A stretch of DNA of 64,000 nucleotides from JAKAGZ01 sp963783855. GTDB taxonomy: Bacteria; Bacteroidota; Ignavibacteria; Ignavibacteriales; Ignavibacteriaceae. The stretch is from the NCBI GenBank assembly GCA_963783855.1, contig CAWAPE010000005.1, positions 558,001 through 622,000 on the forward strand. Direction: 5' to 3'. A program made the position numbers and the translations under genes. The notes below the pieces were generated by a model. The model searched no databases. It was not told the origin of the DNA and was given only the letters and a program-made list of their open reading frames with translations. Positions 26,260-35,532 of this stretch are shown here, one piece after another (position 1 is the first letter of the stretch; the number at the start of each line of letters is the position of its first letter).

Positions 26260-27159
26260 ATGCTTTTTGTAGAGAATCTGGTAAAAGAATATAAGAATAT
26301 CACTGCAGTTGATAACATTTCATTTTCCGTAAGTCCGGGCAAAATTTTCGGGTTGCTCGGGCCAAACGGGGCCGGAAAAACTACAACAATCAGAACCGTA
26401 TTGAATATAATAAAACCAACCAGCGGAACAATCACTTTTGAAGGTAAACCAATTACAAACGATTTTTTTAATTTAATAGGGTACCTCCCCGAAGATCGTG
26501 GTTTATATAAAAAGAGCAAAGTTATTGATGTTGTATTGTATTTTGCAGCAATTAAAAATATAAATAAACAGTCTGCTGTTGATGCTCTGACTTTCTGGCT
26601 AAAAAAGTTAGATATTGAAAATTACAGAGACAAAAAGATTGAAGAGTTATCGAAAGGAAACCAGCAAAAAATTCAATTTATTATTTCCGTTTTGCATGAT
26701 CCTAAATTACTAATTCTGGATGAACCTTTTTCCGGGTTTGATCCAATCAATCAACAGATTATAAAAGAAGCGATTCTAACTTTTGTAAGTTCAGGGAAAT
26801 TGATAATGCTTTCAACACACCAGATGGAGACCGCTGAAAAATTATGCTCGGAAATTTTATTACTGAATAAAGGGAAAGAGGTTCGCAAAGGAAACTTGGC
26901 ATCAATAAAAAAGAATTTTGGTGTAAATAATGTAAAAATAGAATTTGAAGGTGATCCTTCCTTTATAAGCTCGATGCAGGAAGTTGTTTCTTCTGATTTA
27001 TATGGTACTTATGCAGAAGTCCATTTGAAGGAAGATGTAAAGCCAGCTGATTTTTTAACAAAGATTTCACAAAAACTTTCAGTTAGTCATTTCTCAGGAA
27101 TTGAGCCAACACTAAATAAAATTTTTATTGACCTGATTAACAAAAGTAATAATCAATGA
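26260..27159 (+). CDS. ABC transporter ATP-binding protein (NatA-like)
   Basis: 299 residues. It has Walker A LLGPNGAGKTTTIR, a signature loop ELSKGNQQKIQF, Walker B LLILDEPFSGFDP, and the switch histidine in MLSTHQMETAE. A C-terminal extension of about 80 residues resembles the DUF4162 segment of NatA-type exporters. It energises the permease encoded by the next gene, whose start overlaps its stop by 4 bases. The pair resembles NatAB sodium exporters, but drug or lipid export cannot be excluded. Confidence 0.9.
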   Translation: MLFVENLVKEYKNITAVDNISFSVSPGKIFGLLGPNGAGKTTTIRTVLNIIKPTSGTITFEGKPITNDFFNLIGYLPEDRGLYKKSKVIDVVLYFAAIKNINKQSAVDALTFWLKKLDIENYRDKKIEELSKGNQQKIQFIISVLHDPKLLILDEPFSGFDPINQQIIKEAILTFVSSGKLIMLSTHQMETAEKLCSEILLLNKGKEVRKGNLASIKKNFGVNNVKIEFEGDPSFISSMQEVVSSDLYGTYAEVHLKEDVKPADFLTKISQKLSVSHFSGIEPTLNKIFIDLINKSNNQ

Positions 27160-28400
27160 ATAAAACATTTGCAGTAGCAAAGTGGGAATTTTTAGAAAAG
27201 ATAAAGACAAAAGCATTTGTCATTTCGATGATTATTACTCCAATTATAATAATTGCTTTTACAGTCTTACCCACCCTGCTAAGCACGCAGGAAGAAACAT
27301 CAACAAAAGTCATCGGAATTATTGAGGCTACTAATACTTATTTCCCGCTCATTAAAGAACGAACTGCTGCAGCCAAACTGGAAAACAACCTTCCCCGTTA
27401 TGTGCTTATTAATTTGAATGACCCTGGCAAGACCAATAAAGAATTACTCAGCAAGGCAGACAAGGAGATGTTTAATAATAAATTAAACAGTTGTTTGTTT
27501 ATCCAGAATGCTCTTACTGATTCTGTCTCACTACAGCTAAGAAGCAAAAACACAGTAAATTTCAGAGACATCAGATTTTTTGAACAAACTTTTAATAAAA
27601 TAAGAATAGGACTTGAATTACAATCTGCCGGAATAGACACATCTCTGATGAGTTATATAGAATCAAATATTGATATTACGCCAATAAAAATTAGTAAAGA
27701 AGGCAAGGAATCTGAATCTGATTTTCTTATTGTTTTCTTTTCATCATTTGTATTTATTATTCTTTTAATGATGATGATACTTTCCTCCGGCGGAATGTTA
27801 ATACGAAGTTTGCTGGAAGAGAAATCAAACCGCCTGATTGAAATTCTCGTTTCCAGTTGTACGCCGCAACAATTGCTCACAGGAAAGATATTGGGATTAA
27901 GCGCACTAGGATTATTCCAGATGGCGATCTGGAGTTTAATAGGCGTTGCCCTTGTTGGTTCGGCAACTGTGCCGGTTACAGTGTTTGAACATTTGCCATT
28001 AATGCTGCTTTACTTTTTAGCGGGTTTTATTTTTTATACCGCTCTTTTTGTTGGATTCGGTTCAATTGTAACTACAGAACAGGAAGCCCAACAATTAACT
28101 GGCTACATCAGTATGATTCTAATCCTGCCGATTGTCTTTGCAGTTACCGCAATCCAGAATCCTAATTCAACTATAATTCATGCTCTGTCTTATTTCCCAT
28201 TAACAACACCTTCCATCATGCTGCTAAGATTAAATGTATCACCTGTCCCATTTTATGAAATAATTACAACACTTGGGATTTTAATAATTTCAATTTTAAT
28301 CACAATCTATCTAACTGCAAAAATATTTAGAATCGGAATTTTATCTTACGGTAAAAGACCTTCGCTAAAAGAACTGGCCAATTGGTTTAGAGAGAAATGA
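27156..28400 (+). CDS. ABC-2 type permease (NatB-like)
   Basis: 414 residues. The N-terminal cytoplasmic AKWEFLEKIKTKAFVISMIITPI leads into a first helix. A large extracytoplasmic domain of about 150 residues follows, then five helices from about residue 190. The SGGMLIRSLLEEKSNRLIEILVSS coupling segment is typical of NatB/ABC-2 permeases. It forms an exporter with the upstream ATPase, which it overlaps by 4 bases. Substrate unknown. Confidence 0.88.
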   Translation: MNKTFAVAKWEFLEKIKTKAFVISMIITPIIIIAFTVLPTLLSTQEETSTKVIGIIEATNTYFPLIKERTAAAKLENNLPRYVLINLNDPGKTNKELLSKADKEMFNNKLNSCLFIQNALTDSVSLQLRSKNTVNFRDIRFFEQTFNKIRIGLELQSAGIDTSLMSYIESNIDITPIKISKEGKESESDFLIVFFSSFVFIILLMMMILSSGGMLIRSLLEEKSNRLIEILVSSCTPQQLLTGKILGLSALGLFQMAIWSLIGVALVGSATVPVTVFEHLPLMLLYFLAGFIFYTALFVGFGSIVTTEQEAQQLTGYISMILILPIVFAVTAIQNPNSTIIHALSYFPLTTPSIMLLRLNVSPVPFYEIITTLGILIISILITIYLTAKIFRIGILSYGKRPSLKELANWFREK

Positions 28401-28434
28401 TAATATATTTTTATCAAAAAATTGGTGATGGATT

Positions 28435-29391
28435 ATGCTGATATTAGCATCGGCACTGGCTGCTATAATTCCGATGTTGACTTACCTGACAATAATCTGG
28501 CGATTCGATAGATATGATCGTGAGCCATTTGGATTATTATTAAGAAATTATTTTTGGGGTGCGCTTGGTGCTATTATTCTTGCTTTAATTGCAAGCGGAG
28601 TTTTAGCAGGATTTTTTTCCTTTTTCATCCAATCAAAAGATTCGCTTGATAAAACCGAAACAATTCTGATTGCTCCATTTGTTGAAGAAATAACAAAAGG
28701 GATTTTTCTTTTTATCACAGTTAGAAATATTAAATTTGACAACATGACCGATGGCATTGTTTACGGTGGAGCAATCGGTCTGGGCTTCGGAATGACTGAA
28801 AATTTTCTTTATTTTATAGCATATGGTAATTCCCTGCAGGAATGGGTGACTATTGTAATTATCAGAACTCTATTTTCTGCTGTGATGCATTGTGTTTCTA
28901 CAGCAACTTTCGGAGCTTTTCTTGGATATGCAAAATTTAAAGATAATACAACAAAGACATTTTTGATTTTTTCAGGATTAATTACAGCTATGTTTATTCA
29001 TTTTGCCTGGAATTTCAGTGTAAGTTTTGAATCTACTGCAATGTTAGGTTTTCTTTTTATGATCTTTACTGTAATTATTTTTATTATTGTCTATTCCATT
29101 TCAGTAAAAGGTGAAAGTAAAATTATATATGATGAATTGTTACCTGAAGCTGAAAGTGGACTAATACCAATGAAACATCTTTTAATTTTGAATTCTACTT
29201 CAAGAAACAGGCACGGATGGATTGACGAAAGTATCCGGAAATTATATGTTAGCGCAGCAACAACTCTTGCTTTCAGGAAAGTGGAATGGAAAAATTCCAA
29301 GGGACGTAGTAAAACTTTTTATGAAAATGAAATTGAATATTACAGAAACTTTATTTTAAACCTGTTATCAGATAAAAATAATATTAAATAA
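28435..29391 (+). CDS. PrsW-family intramembrane metalloprotease
   Basis: 318 residues with about eight membrane helices in the first 230 residues and a soluble C-terminal tail. The family motifs are present: the EE pair in APFVEEITKGIF (residues 84-85), a glutamate in GFGMTENFLYF (122), the histidine in FSAVMHCVSTATFG (152), and another in MFIHFAWNF. PrsW proteins cleave membrane substrates such as anti-sigma factors. No anti-sigma factor is adjacent, so the substrate is open. The long cytoplasmic tail after the last helix is an unrecognised extension. Confidence 0.85.
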   Translation: MLILASALAAIIPMLTYLTIIWRFDRYDREPFGLLLRNYFWGALGAIILALIASGVLAGFFSFFIQSKDSLDKTETILIAPFVEEITKGIFLFITVRNIKFDNMTDGIVYGGAIGLGFGMTENFLYFIAYGNSLQEWVTIVIIRTLFSAVMHCVSTATFGAFLGYAKFKDNTTKTFLIFSGLITAMFIHFAWNFSVSFESTAMLGFLFMIFTVIIFIIVYSISVKGESKIIYDELLPEAESGLIPMKHLLILNSTSRNRHGWIDESIRKLYVSAATTLAFRKVEWKNSKGRSKTFYENEIEYYRNFILNLLSDKNNIK

Positions 29392-29394
29392 ATT

Positions 29395-30096
29395 ATGCTA
29401 AAACCTGATTGTTGCATTTATTTACAAACATTTCACCCGGTTTTTAATAAAGAATTTATACCGGTTTTTGGGGAACTGGATGCTGAACATTCATTTCAAT
29501 TATATTCATCGCTGGTTTTAAACCATAAAGAAAATTTTGACAAAATCACAGAACAATGTTCAGTGATTTACAGTTTTGATAAAAAAGATGCTGAGTTTCT
29601 TCCAGAAGAATTTCGGGATACAAAAGAAAACATCGTTTTTACTGATACATCAAATTCGCCCGCTTCTGTAAAAGTTCTTTTTGATAAATATTTCCCGGAA
29701 TACGATAATAATCTGGTAATATATGCCGATTCTATCGGTAATTCCGGAGATGAACTAACGCGTGTACTTGATCTTATTTCAATCGACTCTGATGCGGTTG
29801 CTATAGGAAAAAGCATGAATGACAGTGTTTCATTCGTTGGACTAAATAATCTTAACCTGGAATTGCTTCAGGATATTCATTGGGATGATATGATATATGA
29901 AAATCTTCTCCGGAAGGTTAACAAATATGATAATTTTCTTTATGTATTGAATGACTCCCTTACAATAAAAACCGCCCGGGATTTTAAGACACTTTATTCC
30001 GAACTTTCAAAAAAAGAAAGCCTGAAATATTGCAGTCAAGAAATGCACGAAAAATTCACACATCTTTTTATTGAGTATAAGGATCTTTTAAGATGA
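29395..30096 (+). CDS. Uncharacterised protein, possibly DUF2064/glycosyltransferase-like
   Basis: 233 residues, soluble. It starts 4 bases after the protease gene and overlaps nadD by 4 bases. The layout (an N-terminal strand CCIYLQTFHPVFNK, a central strand LVIYADSIGNSGDELTRVLDLI, then SDAVAIGKSMNDSVSFVGLNN) resembles the DUF2064 relatives of nucleotide-sugar transferases, in which a D-S/D-x-P motif and a GG-Y-L-GL segment occur. The key residues are only partly kept here. Treat it as hypothetical. Confidence 0.6.
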   Translation: MLKPDCCIYLQTFHPVFNKEFIPVFGELDAEHSFQLYSSLVLNHKENFDKITEQCSVIYSFDKKDAEFLPEEFRDTKENIVFTDTSNSPASVKVLFDKYFPEYDNNLVIYADSIGNSGDELTRVLDLISIDSDAVAIGKSMNDSVSFVGLNNLNLELLQDIHWDDMIYENLLRKVNKYDNFLYVLNDSLTIKTARDFKTLYSELSKKESLKYCSQEMHEKFTHLFIEYKDLLR

Positions 30097-30668
30097 GTGC
30101 TGTTGGAATAATGGGCGGAACTTTCGACCCAATACATTATGGGCATTTAATTACCGCCCAGGCTGTTAAAGAAATAAGAAATCTTGATAAAATCATTTTA
30201 GTCCCCTGCTATATATCACCTCACAAAACAGATGCAATTAATCTGGACTCACACCACAGATTAAAAATGATTGAGCTTGCAATTTCTGATCTTAAAGGAT
30301 TTGAAGTAAATGATTACGAACTGAAAAAAGGTGGAATCTCCTACACAATAGATACACTTAGAAAATTAAAAGATTCAGATAATAAATTAGAGCTCATTAT
30401 TGGATTTGACAACCTTGTAAAATTCGACACCTGGGAAAATCCTGATGAGATTTTGGAACTTGCTAAACTGGTTGTAATGAGGAGAAAAATTGATATAATA
30501 CCAAAGAAAAAGAACAAATACTTTGATACAGCAATTTTAGTCGATACACCGTCAATTGAAATAAATGCAACGCAAATAAGAAAAAGAGTAAAAGACGATC
30601 TAATGATCGATTTTCTTGTCCCTAAAAAAGTAAAGGAATATATTTACGACTTAAACTTATACAAATAA
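30093..30668 (+). CDS. nadD: Nicotinate-nucleotide adenylyltransferase
   Basis: 191 residues. The nucleotidyltransferase motif GGTFDPIHYGHL at residues 8-19 supplies the HxGH-type histidines, and PSIEINATQIRKRV near residue 155 gives the ISSTxxR-type phosphate motif. Length and ending (VPKKVKEYIYDLNLY) suit NadD, which makes nicotinate adenine dinucleotide during NAD synthesis. It overlaps the preceding gene by 4 bases. Confidence 0.93.
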   Translation: MSAVGIMGGTFDPIHYGHLITAQAVKEIRNLDKIILVPCYISPHKTDAINLDSHHRLKMIELAISDLKGFEVNDYELKKGGISYTIDTLRKLKDSDNKLELIIGFDNLVKFDTWENPDEILELAKLVVMRRKIDIIPKKKNKYFDTAILVDTPSIEINATQIRKRVKDDLMIDFLVPKKVKEYIYDLNLYK

Positions 30669-30682
30669 TAAGAAGCAACTCT

Positions 30683-31558
30683 ATGAAAATACTTGTTACA
30701 GGGGGAGCTGGCTTCATCGCTTCTCAAATCTCCGACGCTTTTATAAATGAAGGTCACGAAGTTTTTATAATTGATAACCTTTCAACCGGGTTTGAAAAAA
30801 ACATAAACCCAAAAGCAAATTTTATTAAGGCAGATATTTGTGATAAAAATCTGTCACAACTTTTTGAAAAAGAAAAATTTGATGTTGTAAATCACCATGC
30901 AGCACAGATGGATGTTCGCCGCTCTGTTGCTGACCCGGCTTTTGACGCTAATACAAATATCATCGGAACAATTAACCTGCTCCAGAATTGTGTGAACACC
31001 GGAGTTAATAAATTTATGTTCGCTTCCACAGGCGGAGCAGTTTATGGTGAACAAGATTATTTCCCCGCTGACGAAAAACACCCTACTTCCCCGCTATCTC
31101 CTTACGGAATATCAAAACTTGCTGTTGAAAAATATTTATATTTTTATAATGCCCAGTATAAACTGAATTATTCAATTCTCAGGTATGCTAATATTTACGG
31201 TCCAAGGCAAAATCCATTCGGTGAAGCCGGTGTAATTGCAATATTCACAACAAAATTATTAAACAAAGAACAACCGGTCATTAACGGAAACGGAGAACAA
31301 ACCCGTGATTATGTTTTCGTAGGTGATGTAGTTAAAGCGAATCTACTTGCTTTAACAGATGAAAATACAGATATCTATAATGTGGGCACAGGACTGGAAA
31401 CCAATGTGAATGAAATATTTAATAAATTGAATTCTATAATTGGCAACGGCCAGCAGGAAAAACATGGCCCGGCAGCCGCCGGTGAACAAATGAGAAGTGT
31501 AATAACTTCAGATAAATTATTTAACAAATTTAACTGGAGGCCAGATACCAGCTCTTAA
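30683..31558 (+). CDS. NAD-dependent sugar-nucleotide epimerase/dehydratase (3' frameshift)
   Basis: 291 residues of the extended SDR family, probably a UDP-glucose 4-epimerase-like enzyme. It has the Rossmann motif GGAGFIASQI at residues 7-16, HHAAQMDVRRSV, the catalytic serine/threonine region FASTGGAVYGE, and the YGISKLAVEKY Tyr-Lys pair near residue 150. The frame ends early at NWRPDTSS. If one base is removed near 31543, the family-typical tail (PALNTGLEKTVQFFSKLKD) follows to a stop at 31607. The defect removes only about 20 C-terminal residues, so the protein may still work. Confidence 0.87.
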   Translation: MKILVTGGAGFIASQISDAFINEGHEVFIIDNLSTGFEKNINPKANFIKADICDKNLSQLFEKEKFDVVNHHAAQMDVRRSVADPAFDANTNIIGTINLLQNCVNTGVNKFMFASTGGAVYGEQDYFPADEKHPTSPLSPYGISKLAVEKYLYFYNAQYKLNYSILRYANIYGPRQNPFGEAGVIAIFTTKLLNKEQPVINGNGEQTRDYVFVGDVVKANLLALTDENTDIYNVGTGLETNVNEIFNKLNSIIGNGQQEKHGPAAAGEQMRSVITSDKLFNKFNWRPDTSS

Positions 31559-31624
31559 TACAGGTCTGGAAAAGACGGTACAATTTTTCAGTAAATTAAA
31601 AGATTAAATTTTGAAAGATTACTA

Positions 31625-32578
31625 ATGATTGAAGATGTATTTATAAAAAAATTATTTGATAATGACAGGCGATCTGTCGCAAGGTCTATTTCTATTGTTG
31701 AAAGAAATAATTCAGAATCTGCAGAACTATTAAAGAATATTTTCGCCAATGTGGGAAACGCATACAGAATTGGAATAACAGGCCCTCCCGGGGCTGGTAA
31801 AAGTACAATAACAAATCAGCTTACTAAATTTCTAAGAAAGCAGGGAAAGACAGTTGGAATAATAGCTGTCGATCCAACCAGCCCTTTTACCGGAGGAGCG
31901 CTTTTGGGTGACAGGGTAAGAATGTCAGATATCGGACAGGACAACGGTGTTTTTATCAGGAGCATGGCAACCAGAGGAAGTCTTGGAGGATTGAGCAAAA
32001 AAGCGGTTGACGCAGCTGATGTACTGGACTCTGCAGGTTATGATTTTGTGATAATGGAAACTGTTGGAGTTGGACAATCTGAACTGGATATTGCCCAGGC
32101 AGCTGATACAACAATTGTTGTTCTTGTTCCTGAATCAGGTGATGCTGTTCAGGCTATGAAAGCCGGGTTAATGGAAATTGCTGATTTCTTTGTATTAAAT
32201 AAAAGTGACCGTCCGGGTGCACAACAGGCCTCAGCTGCTTTAAAAACCATCTTAGCGATGCGGGGGCACGATGAACATTCCTGGATGCCGAATATTATAA
32301 AATCAATTGCCTCTGAAAATAAAGGAATACCTGAGATTAATGATGAAATAAACAGGCATAAAGATTATCTTATAAAAACAGAAAAATTTAAGCTGAACCG
32401 CGAAAAAAGAATGAGAGTGAGAATTAAGGAATTAGTCGAAGAAAAATTAAGAAGTGAATTATGGAGTGAAAGTAGGGAAAATTCTTTAAATTTGTCATTA
32501 GAAAAGGTAGTTACTGGAAATCTTTCACCATATCATATTGCGGAAGAATTATTGGTGAATTTTAAAAATCAAATTTGA
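31625..32578 (+). CDS. meaB: MeaB/ArgK-family GTPase, methylmalonyl-CoA mutase chaperone
   Basis: 317 residues, a G3E P-loop GTPase. Features are the P-loop GPPGAGKSTITNQL near residue 55, AVDPTSPFTGGALLGDRVRM, RSMATRGSLGGLS, the ETVGVGQSE switch, and the base-recognition motif LNKSDR. It loads and protects adenosylcobalamin-dependent acyl-CoA mutases. The mutase itself is not here. The following acyl-CoA dehydrogenase and carboxylase genes support a branched-chain or propionate catabolic context. Confidence 0.93.
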   Translation: MIEDVFIKKLFDNDRRSVARSISIVERNNSESAELLKNIFANVGNAYRIGITGPPGAGKSTITNQLTKFLRKQGKTVGIIAVDPTSPFTGGALLGDRVRMSDIGQDNGVFIRSMATRGSLGGLSKKAVDAADVLDSAGYDFVIMETVGVGQSELDIAQAADTTIVVLVPESGDAVQAMKAGLMEIADFFVLNKSDRPGAQQASAALKTILAMRGHDEHSWMPNIIKSIASENKGIPEINDEINRHKDYLIKTEKFKLNREKRMRVRIKELVEEKLRSELWSESRENSLNLSLEKVVTGNLSPYHIAEELLVNFKNQI

Positions 32579-32602
32579 TCTTTTTAAGAAAATGGAGAAA
32601 CA

Positions 32603-33766
32603 ATGGAAACCTTGGATAAAGCATTTATTCCTCAATTAAATGAAAATCAAACTATTATCAGGGACACAATTAGAGAGTTTGCAGAAAAGAACATAAAACC
32701 CAGGGTAATGGAATTTGATGAATCGCAGGAATTTCCGATGGAAATTATTCAGCAGCTCGGGGAACTTGGTTTTCTTGGTATTCTTGTACCGGAAGAATAT
32801 GGCGGTGCTAATCTTGGGTATATCGAGTTTGCAACAATTATTGAAGAACTGGGTAGAATCGATCCTTCTATTTCACTATCCGTCGCCGCACACAACGGAC
32901 TCGGGACAAATCATATTTGCAGGTTTGCAAGCGAAGAATTAAAGAAAAAATATTTGCCCGATTTAACAAGCGGTAAAAAAATTGCAGCCTGGGGACTAAC
33001 GGAATCAGTTTCCGGCAGCGACGCGGGTGGGCTTAGAACCGTAGCTGAGAAACAGGGCGATTATTATATACTCAACGGAAGTAAAACTTTCATCACCCAC
33101 GGAACTGTTGGCGAAACAGTAGTAATTATGGCAATTACCGATAAAACAAAAGGTAAAAAAGGAATTTCAGCCTTCATTCTTGAAAAAGGGATGGAAGGAT
33201 TTATTGTTGGCAAAAAAGAAAATAAATTAGGTATGCGTGCTAGCGATACAACACAATTAACTTTTGAAAATTGTAAGGTGCCCGCTGAAAACCTGATTGG
33301 TAACGAGGGTGAAGGATTTATACAGGCAATGAAAATACTAGAAGGTGGAAGAATTTCAATTGCAGCTGTTAGTATAGGCCTGGCACAGGGTGCACTTGAT
33401 GCGGCACTTAAATATTCAATGGAAAGGAAACAGTTCGGTAAGCTTCTCTCTGAATTCCAGGCAACTCAATTTAAATTGGCAGATATAGCAACTAATATTG
33501 AAGCATCAAGACTTTTGACTCTGCGAGCCGCACATATGAAAGACAATGGCATTCCTAATACAAAAGAAGCTGCCATGGCTAAATTATTTGCGAGCGAAGT
33601 TGCAGAGAAAGCATCGAGCGAAGCTGTACAGATTTTTGGCGGTTACGGTTTTATAAAAGATTACCCTGTTGAAAAGTTCTACCGCGATGTAAAACTTTTA
33701 ACAATCGGCGAAGGAACTTCTGAAATTCAGAGAATTGTTATCGCAAGAGATTTACTTAAAGATTAA
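32603..33766 (+). CDS. Acyl-CoA dehydrogenase
   Basis: 387 residues, FAD flavoprotein of the short/branched-chain type. Signatures are GLTESVSGSDAGGLRT (near residue 130), ERKQFGKLLSEFQATQFKLAD, the QIFGGYGFIKDYPVEKFYRD segment, and the catalytic glutamate in LTIGEGTSEIQR near residue 368. Having glutamate at that place matches SCAD/MCAD-type enzymes rather than isovaleryl-CoA dehydrogenases, which use another residue. AATGGAGAAACA serves as the ribosome-binding site. It follows meaB by 24 bases. Confidence 0.94.
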   Translation: METLDKAFIPQLNENQTIIRDTIREFAEKNIKPRVMEFDESQEFPMEIIQQLGELGFLGILVPEEYGGANLGYIEFATIIEELGRIDPSISLSVAAHNGLGTNHICRFASEELKKKYLPDLTSGKKIAAWGLTESVSGSDAGGLRTVAEKQGDYYILNGSKTFITHGTVGETVVIMAITDKTKGKKGISAFILEKGMEGFIVGKKENKLGMRASDTTQLTFENCKVPAENLIGNEGEGFIQAMKILEGGRISIAAVSIGLAQGALDAALKYSMERKQFGKLLSEFQATQFKLADIATNIEASRLLTLRAAHMKDNGIPNTKEAAMAKLFASEVAEKASSEAVQIFGGYGFIKDYPVEKFYRDVKLLTIGEGTSEIQRIVIARDLLKD

Positions 33767-33850
33767 AATTTTGAGAAACTTCATAAATCACTTTGTGTAA
33801 CTTTTCCTCATAATACAAGAAATCGAAAATATTACGGAATTAAGTACAAA

Positions 33851-35518
33851 ATGGGAAAAATCGGACAGAAATTAAAAGAAAAAGAATCCTTCTTAAAAAG
33901 AGATGACTACTATAAGAATCTGTTAAGAAAACTGGAAGCCGAAAGGAACAAAGTAAAACTCGGCGGAGGACAAAAAGCTATTGAGAAACATAAAGCTAAG
34001 GGCAAACTAACTGCCAGAGAAAGAATCGCCCTCCTTCTTGATGATGAAAAAACTTTTTTTGAACTCTCTTCTTTTGCTGCTTACGACATGTATAATGAGT
34101 ATGGCGGAGCCCCTTCTTCAGGCACAGTTTACGGAATTGGAAAAATCAACGGAAAGAATTATTTAGTTGTTGCTAATGACGCCACAGTAAAAGCCGGGGC
34201 GTGGTTTCCGATAACCGCAAAAAAGAATTTACGCGCACAGGAAATTGCCCTCGAAAATCATCTGCCAATAATTTATCTCGTTGACAGCGCAGGAGTTTTT
34301 CTTCCATTGCAGTCCGAAATTTTCCCGGACAAAGAACATTTTGGTAGAATTTTCAGAAATAACGCGGTAATGTCCTCAAAAGGAATTCCACAGATTGCTG
34401 CCATTATGGGACCTTGCGTTGCGGGTGGAGCCTACCTCCCTATTATGAGCGACGAAGCATTAATTGTTGAAGGCGAAGGCTCAGTATTTCTTGCAGGAGC
34501 TCATCTTGTAAAAGCAGCGATCGGTGAAGTAATTGACAATGAAAGTCTCGGAGGAGCAAGGGTACAATCAAATATTTCCGGTGTTACCGATTATATAATG
34601 AAAAACGATGATGAGTGCCTGAAACAAATCAGGAGCCTAGTTACAAAAACAGGCGATAATGATAAAGCAGGATTCAACAGAACGGAAAGTAGGCCACCGG
34701 CATTTCCTCCGGAAGAAATTTACGGTGTGCTTCCCGAAGATCCGATAAAGACTTACGATATGTACGATGTAATTGCCAGGATCGTTGATGACTCAGAAAT
34801 TGACGAATACAAAGCGGGTTACGGTAAAACAATTATTACTGCATATGCCCGGATAGATGGTTGGGCAGTTGGAATTGTTGCAAATCAGCGAGCAGTTGTA
34901 AAAACTGAAGCTGATAAAGGTGCAGGTGAAATGCAGGTAGGGGGAGTAATTTATTCAGATAGCGCGGACAAAGCTACAAGATTTATTATGAATTGCAACC
35001 AGAAAAAGATTCCATTGCTTTTCCTGCAGGACGTAACAGGTTTTATGGTTGGCAGTCGTGCAGAACACGGTGGAATAATTAAAGACGGTGCAAAAATGGT
35101 TAATGCCGTTGCAAATTCTGTTGTTCCTAAAATCACAATAATTGTAGGCAACAGTTTTGGTGCAGGAAATTACGCGATGTGTGGCAAAGCATACGATCCG
35201 AGATTTATTTTTGCCTACCCTAATGCCAAGATTTCTGTAATGGGCGGCTCACAGGCATCAAGCGTTTTGCTGGATATAAAATTAAAACAGGCTCGAAAAA
35301 GCGGGAAAGAATTTACAGAAGCTGATAAGAAGAAATTGCTTGATGAGATTAAACAGTCGTACGAAGACGCAAGCAGCCCGCTTTATGCAGCAGCCCGCTT
35401 ATGGGTAGATGAGATAATTGATCCGGCCAAAACCCGCGAATATGTTTCAATGGCACTTGAAGTGGCGAACAACAATCCTGAGATTCCAAGATTTAATCCC
35501 GGAGTGATACAAACGTGA
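33851..35518 (+). CDS. Acyl-CoA carboxylase, carboxyltransferase (beta) subunit
   Basis: 555 residues with the two crotonase-like halves of a biotin-dependent carboxyltransferase. The first half has DATVKAGAWFPITAKKNLRAQEIA, PDKEHFGRIF and the oxyanion loop GPCVAGGAYLPIMSDE. The second has FLQDVTGFMVGSRAEHGG and GNSFGAGNYAMCGKAYDPRF. These strings are closest to methylcrotonyl-CoA carboxylase beta, though propionyl or geranyl substrates are possible. No biotin carboxylase or biotin carrier gene is adjacent, so its partner must be encoded elsewhere. The next gene overlaps the stop. Confidence 0.9.
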   Translation: MGKIGQKLKEKESFLKRDDYYKNLLRKLEAERNKVKLGGGQKAIEKHKAKGKLTARERIALLLDDEKTFFELSSFAAYDMYNEYGGAPSSGTVYGIGKINGKNYLVVANDATVKAGAWFPITAKKNLRAQEIALENHLPIIYLVDSAGVFLPLQSEIFPDKEHFGRIFRNNAVMSSKGIPQIAAIMGPCVAGGAYLPIMSDEALIVEGEGSVFLAGAHLVKAAIGEVIDNESLGGARVQSNISGVTDYIMKNDDECLKQIRSLVTKTGDNDKAGFNRTESRPPAFPPEEIYGVLPEDPIKTYDMYDVIARIVDDSEIDEYKAGYGKTIITAYARIDGWAVGIVANQRAVVKTEADKGAGEMQVGGVIYSDSADKATRFIMNCNQKKIPLLFLQDVTGFMVGSRAEHGGIIKDGAKMVNAVANSVVPKITIIVGNSFGAGNYAMCGKAYDPRFIFAYPNAKISVMGGSQASSVLLDIKLKQARKSGKEFTEADKKKLLDEIKQSYEDASSPLYAAARLWVDEIIDPAKTREYVSMALEVANNNPEIPRFNPGVIQT

Positions 35519-35532
35519 CAAGCTTAGCGCAT

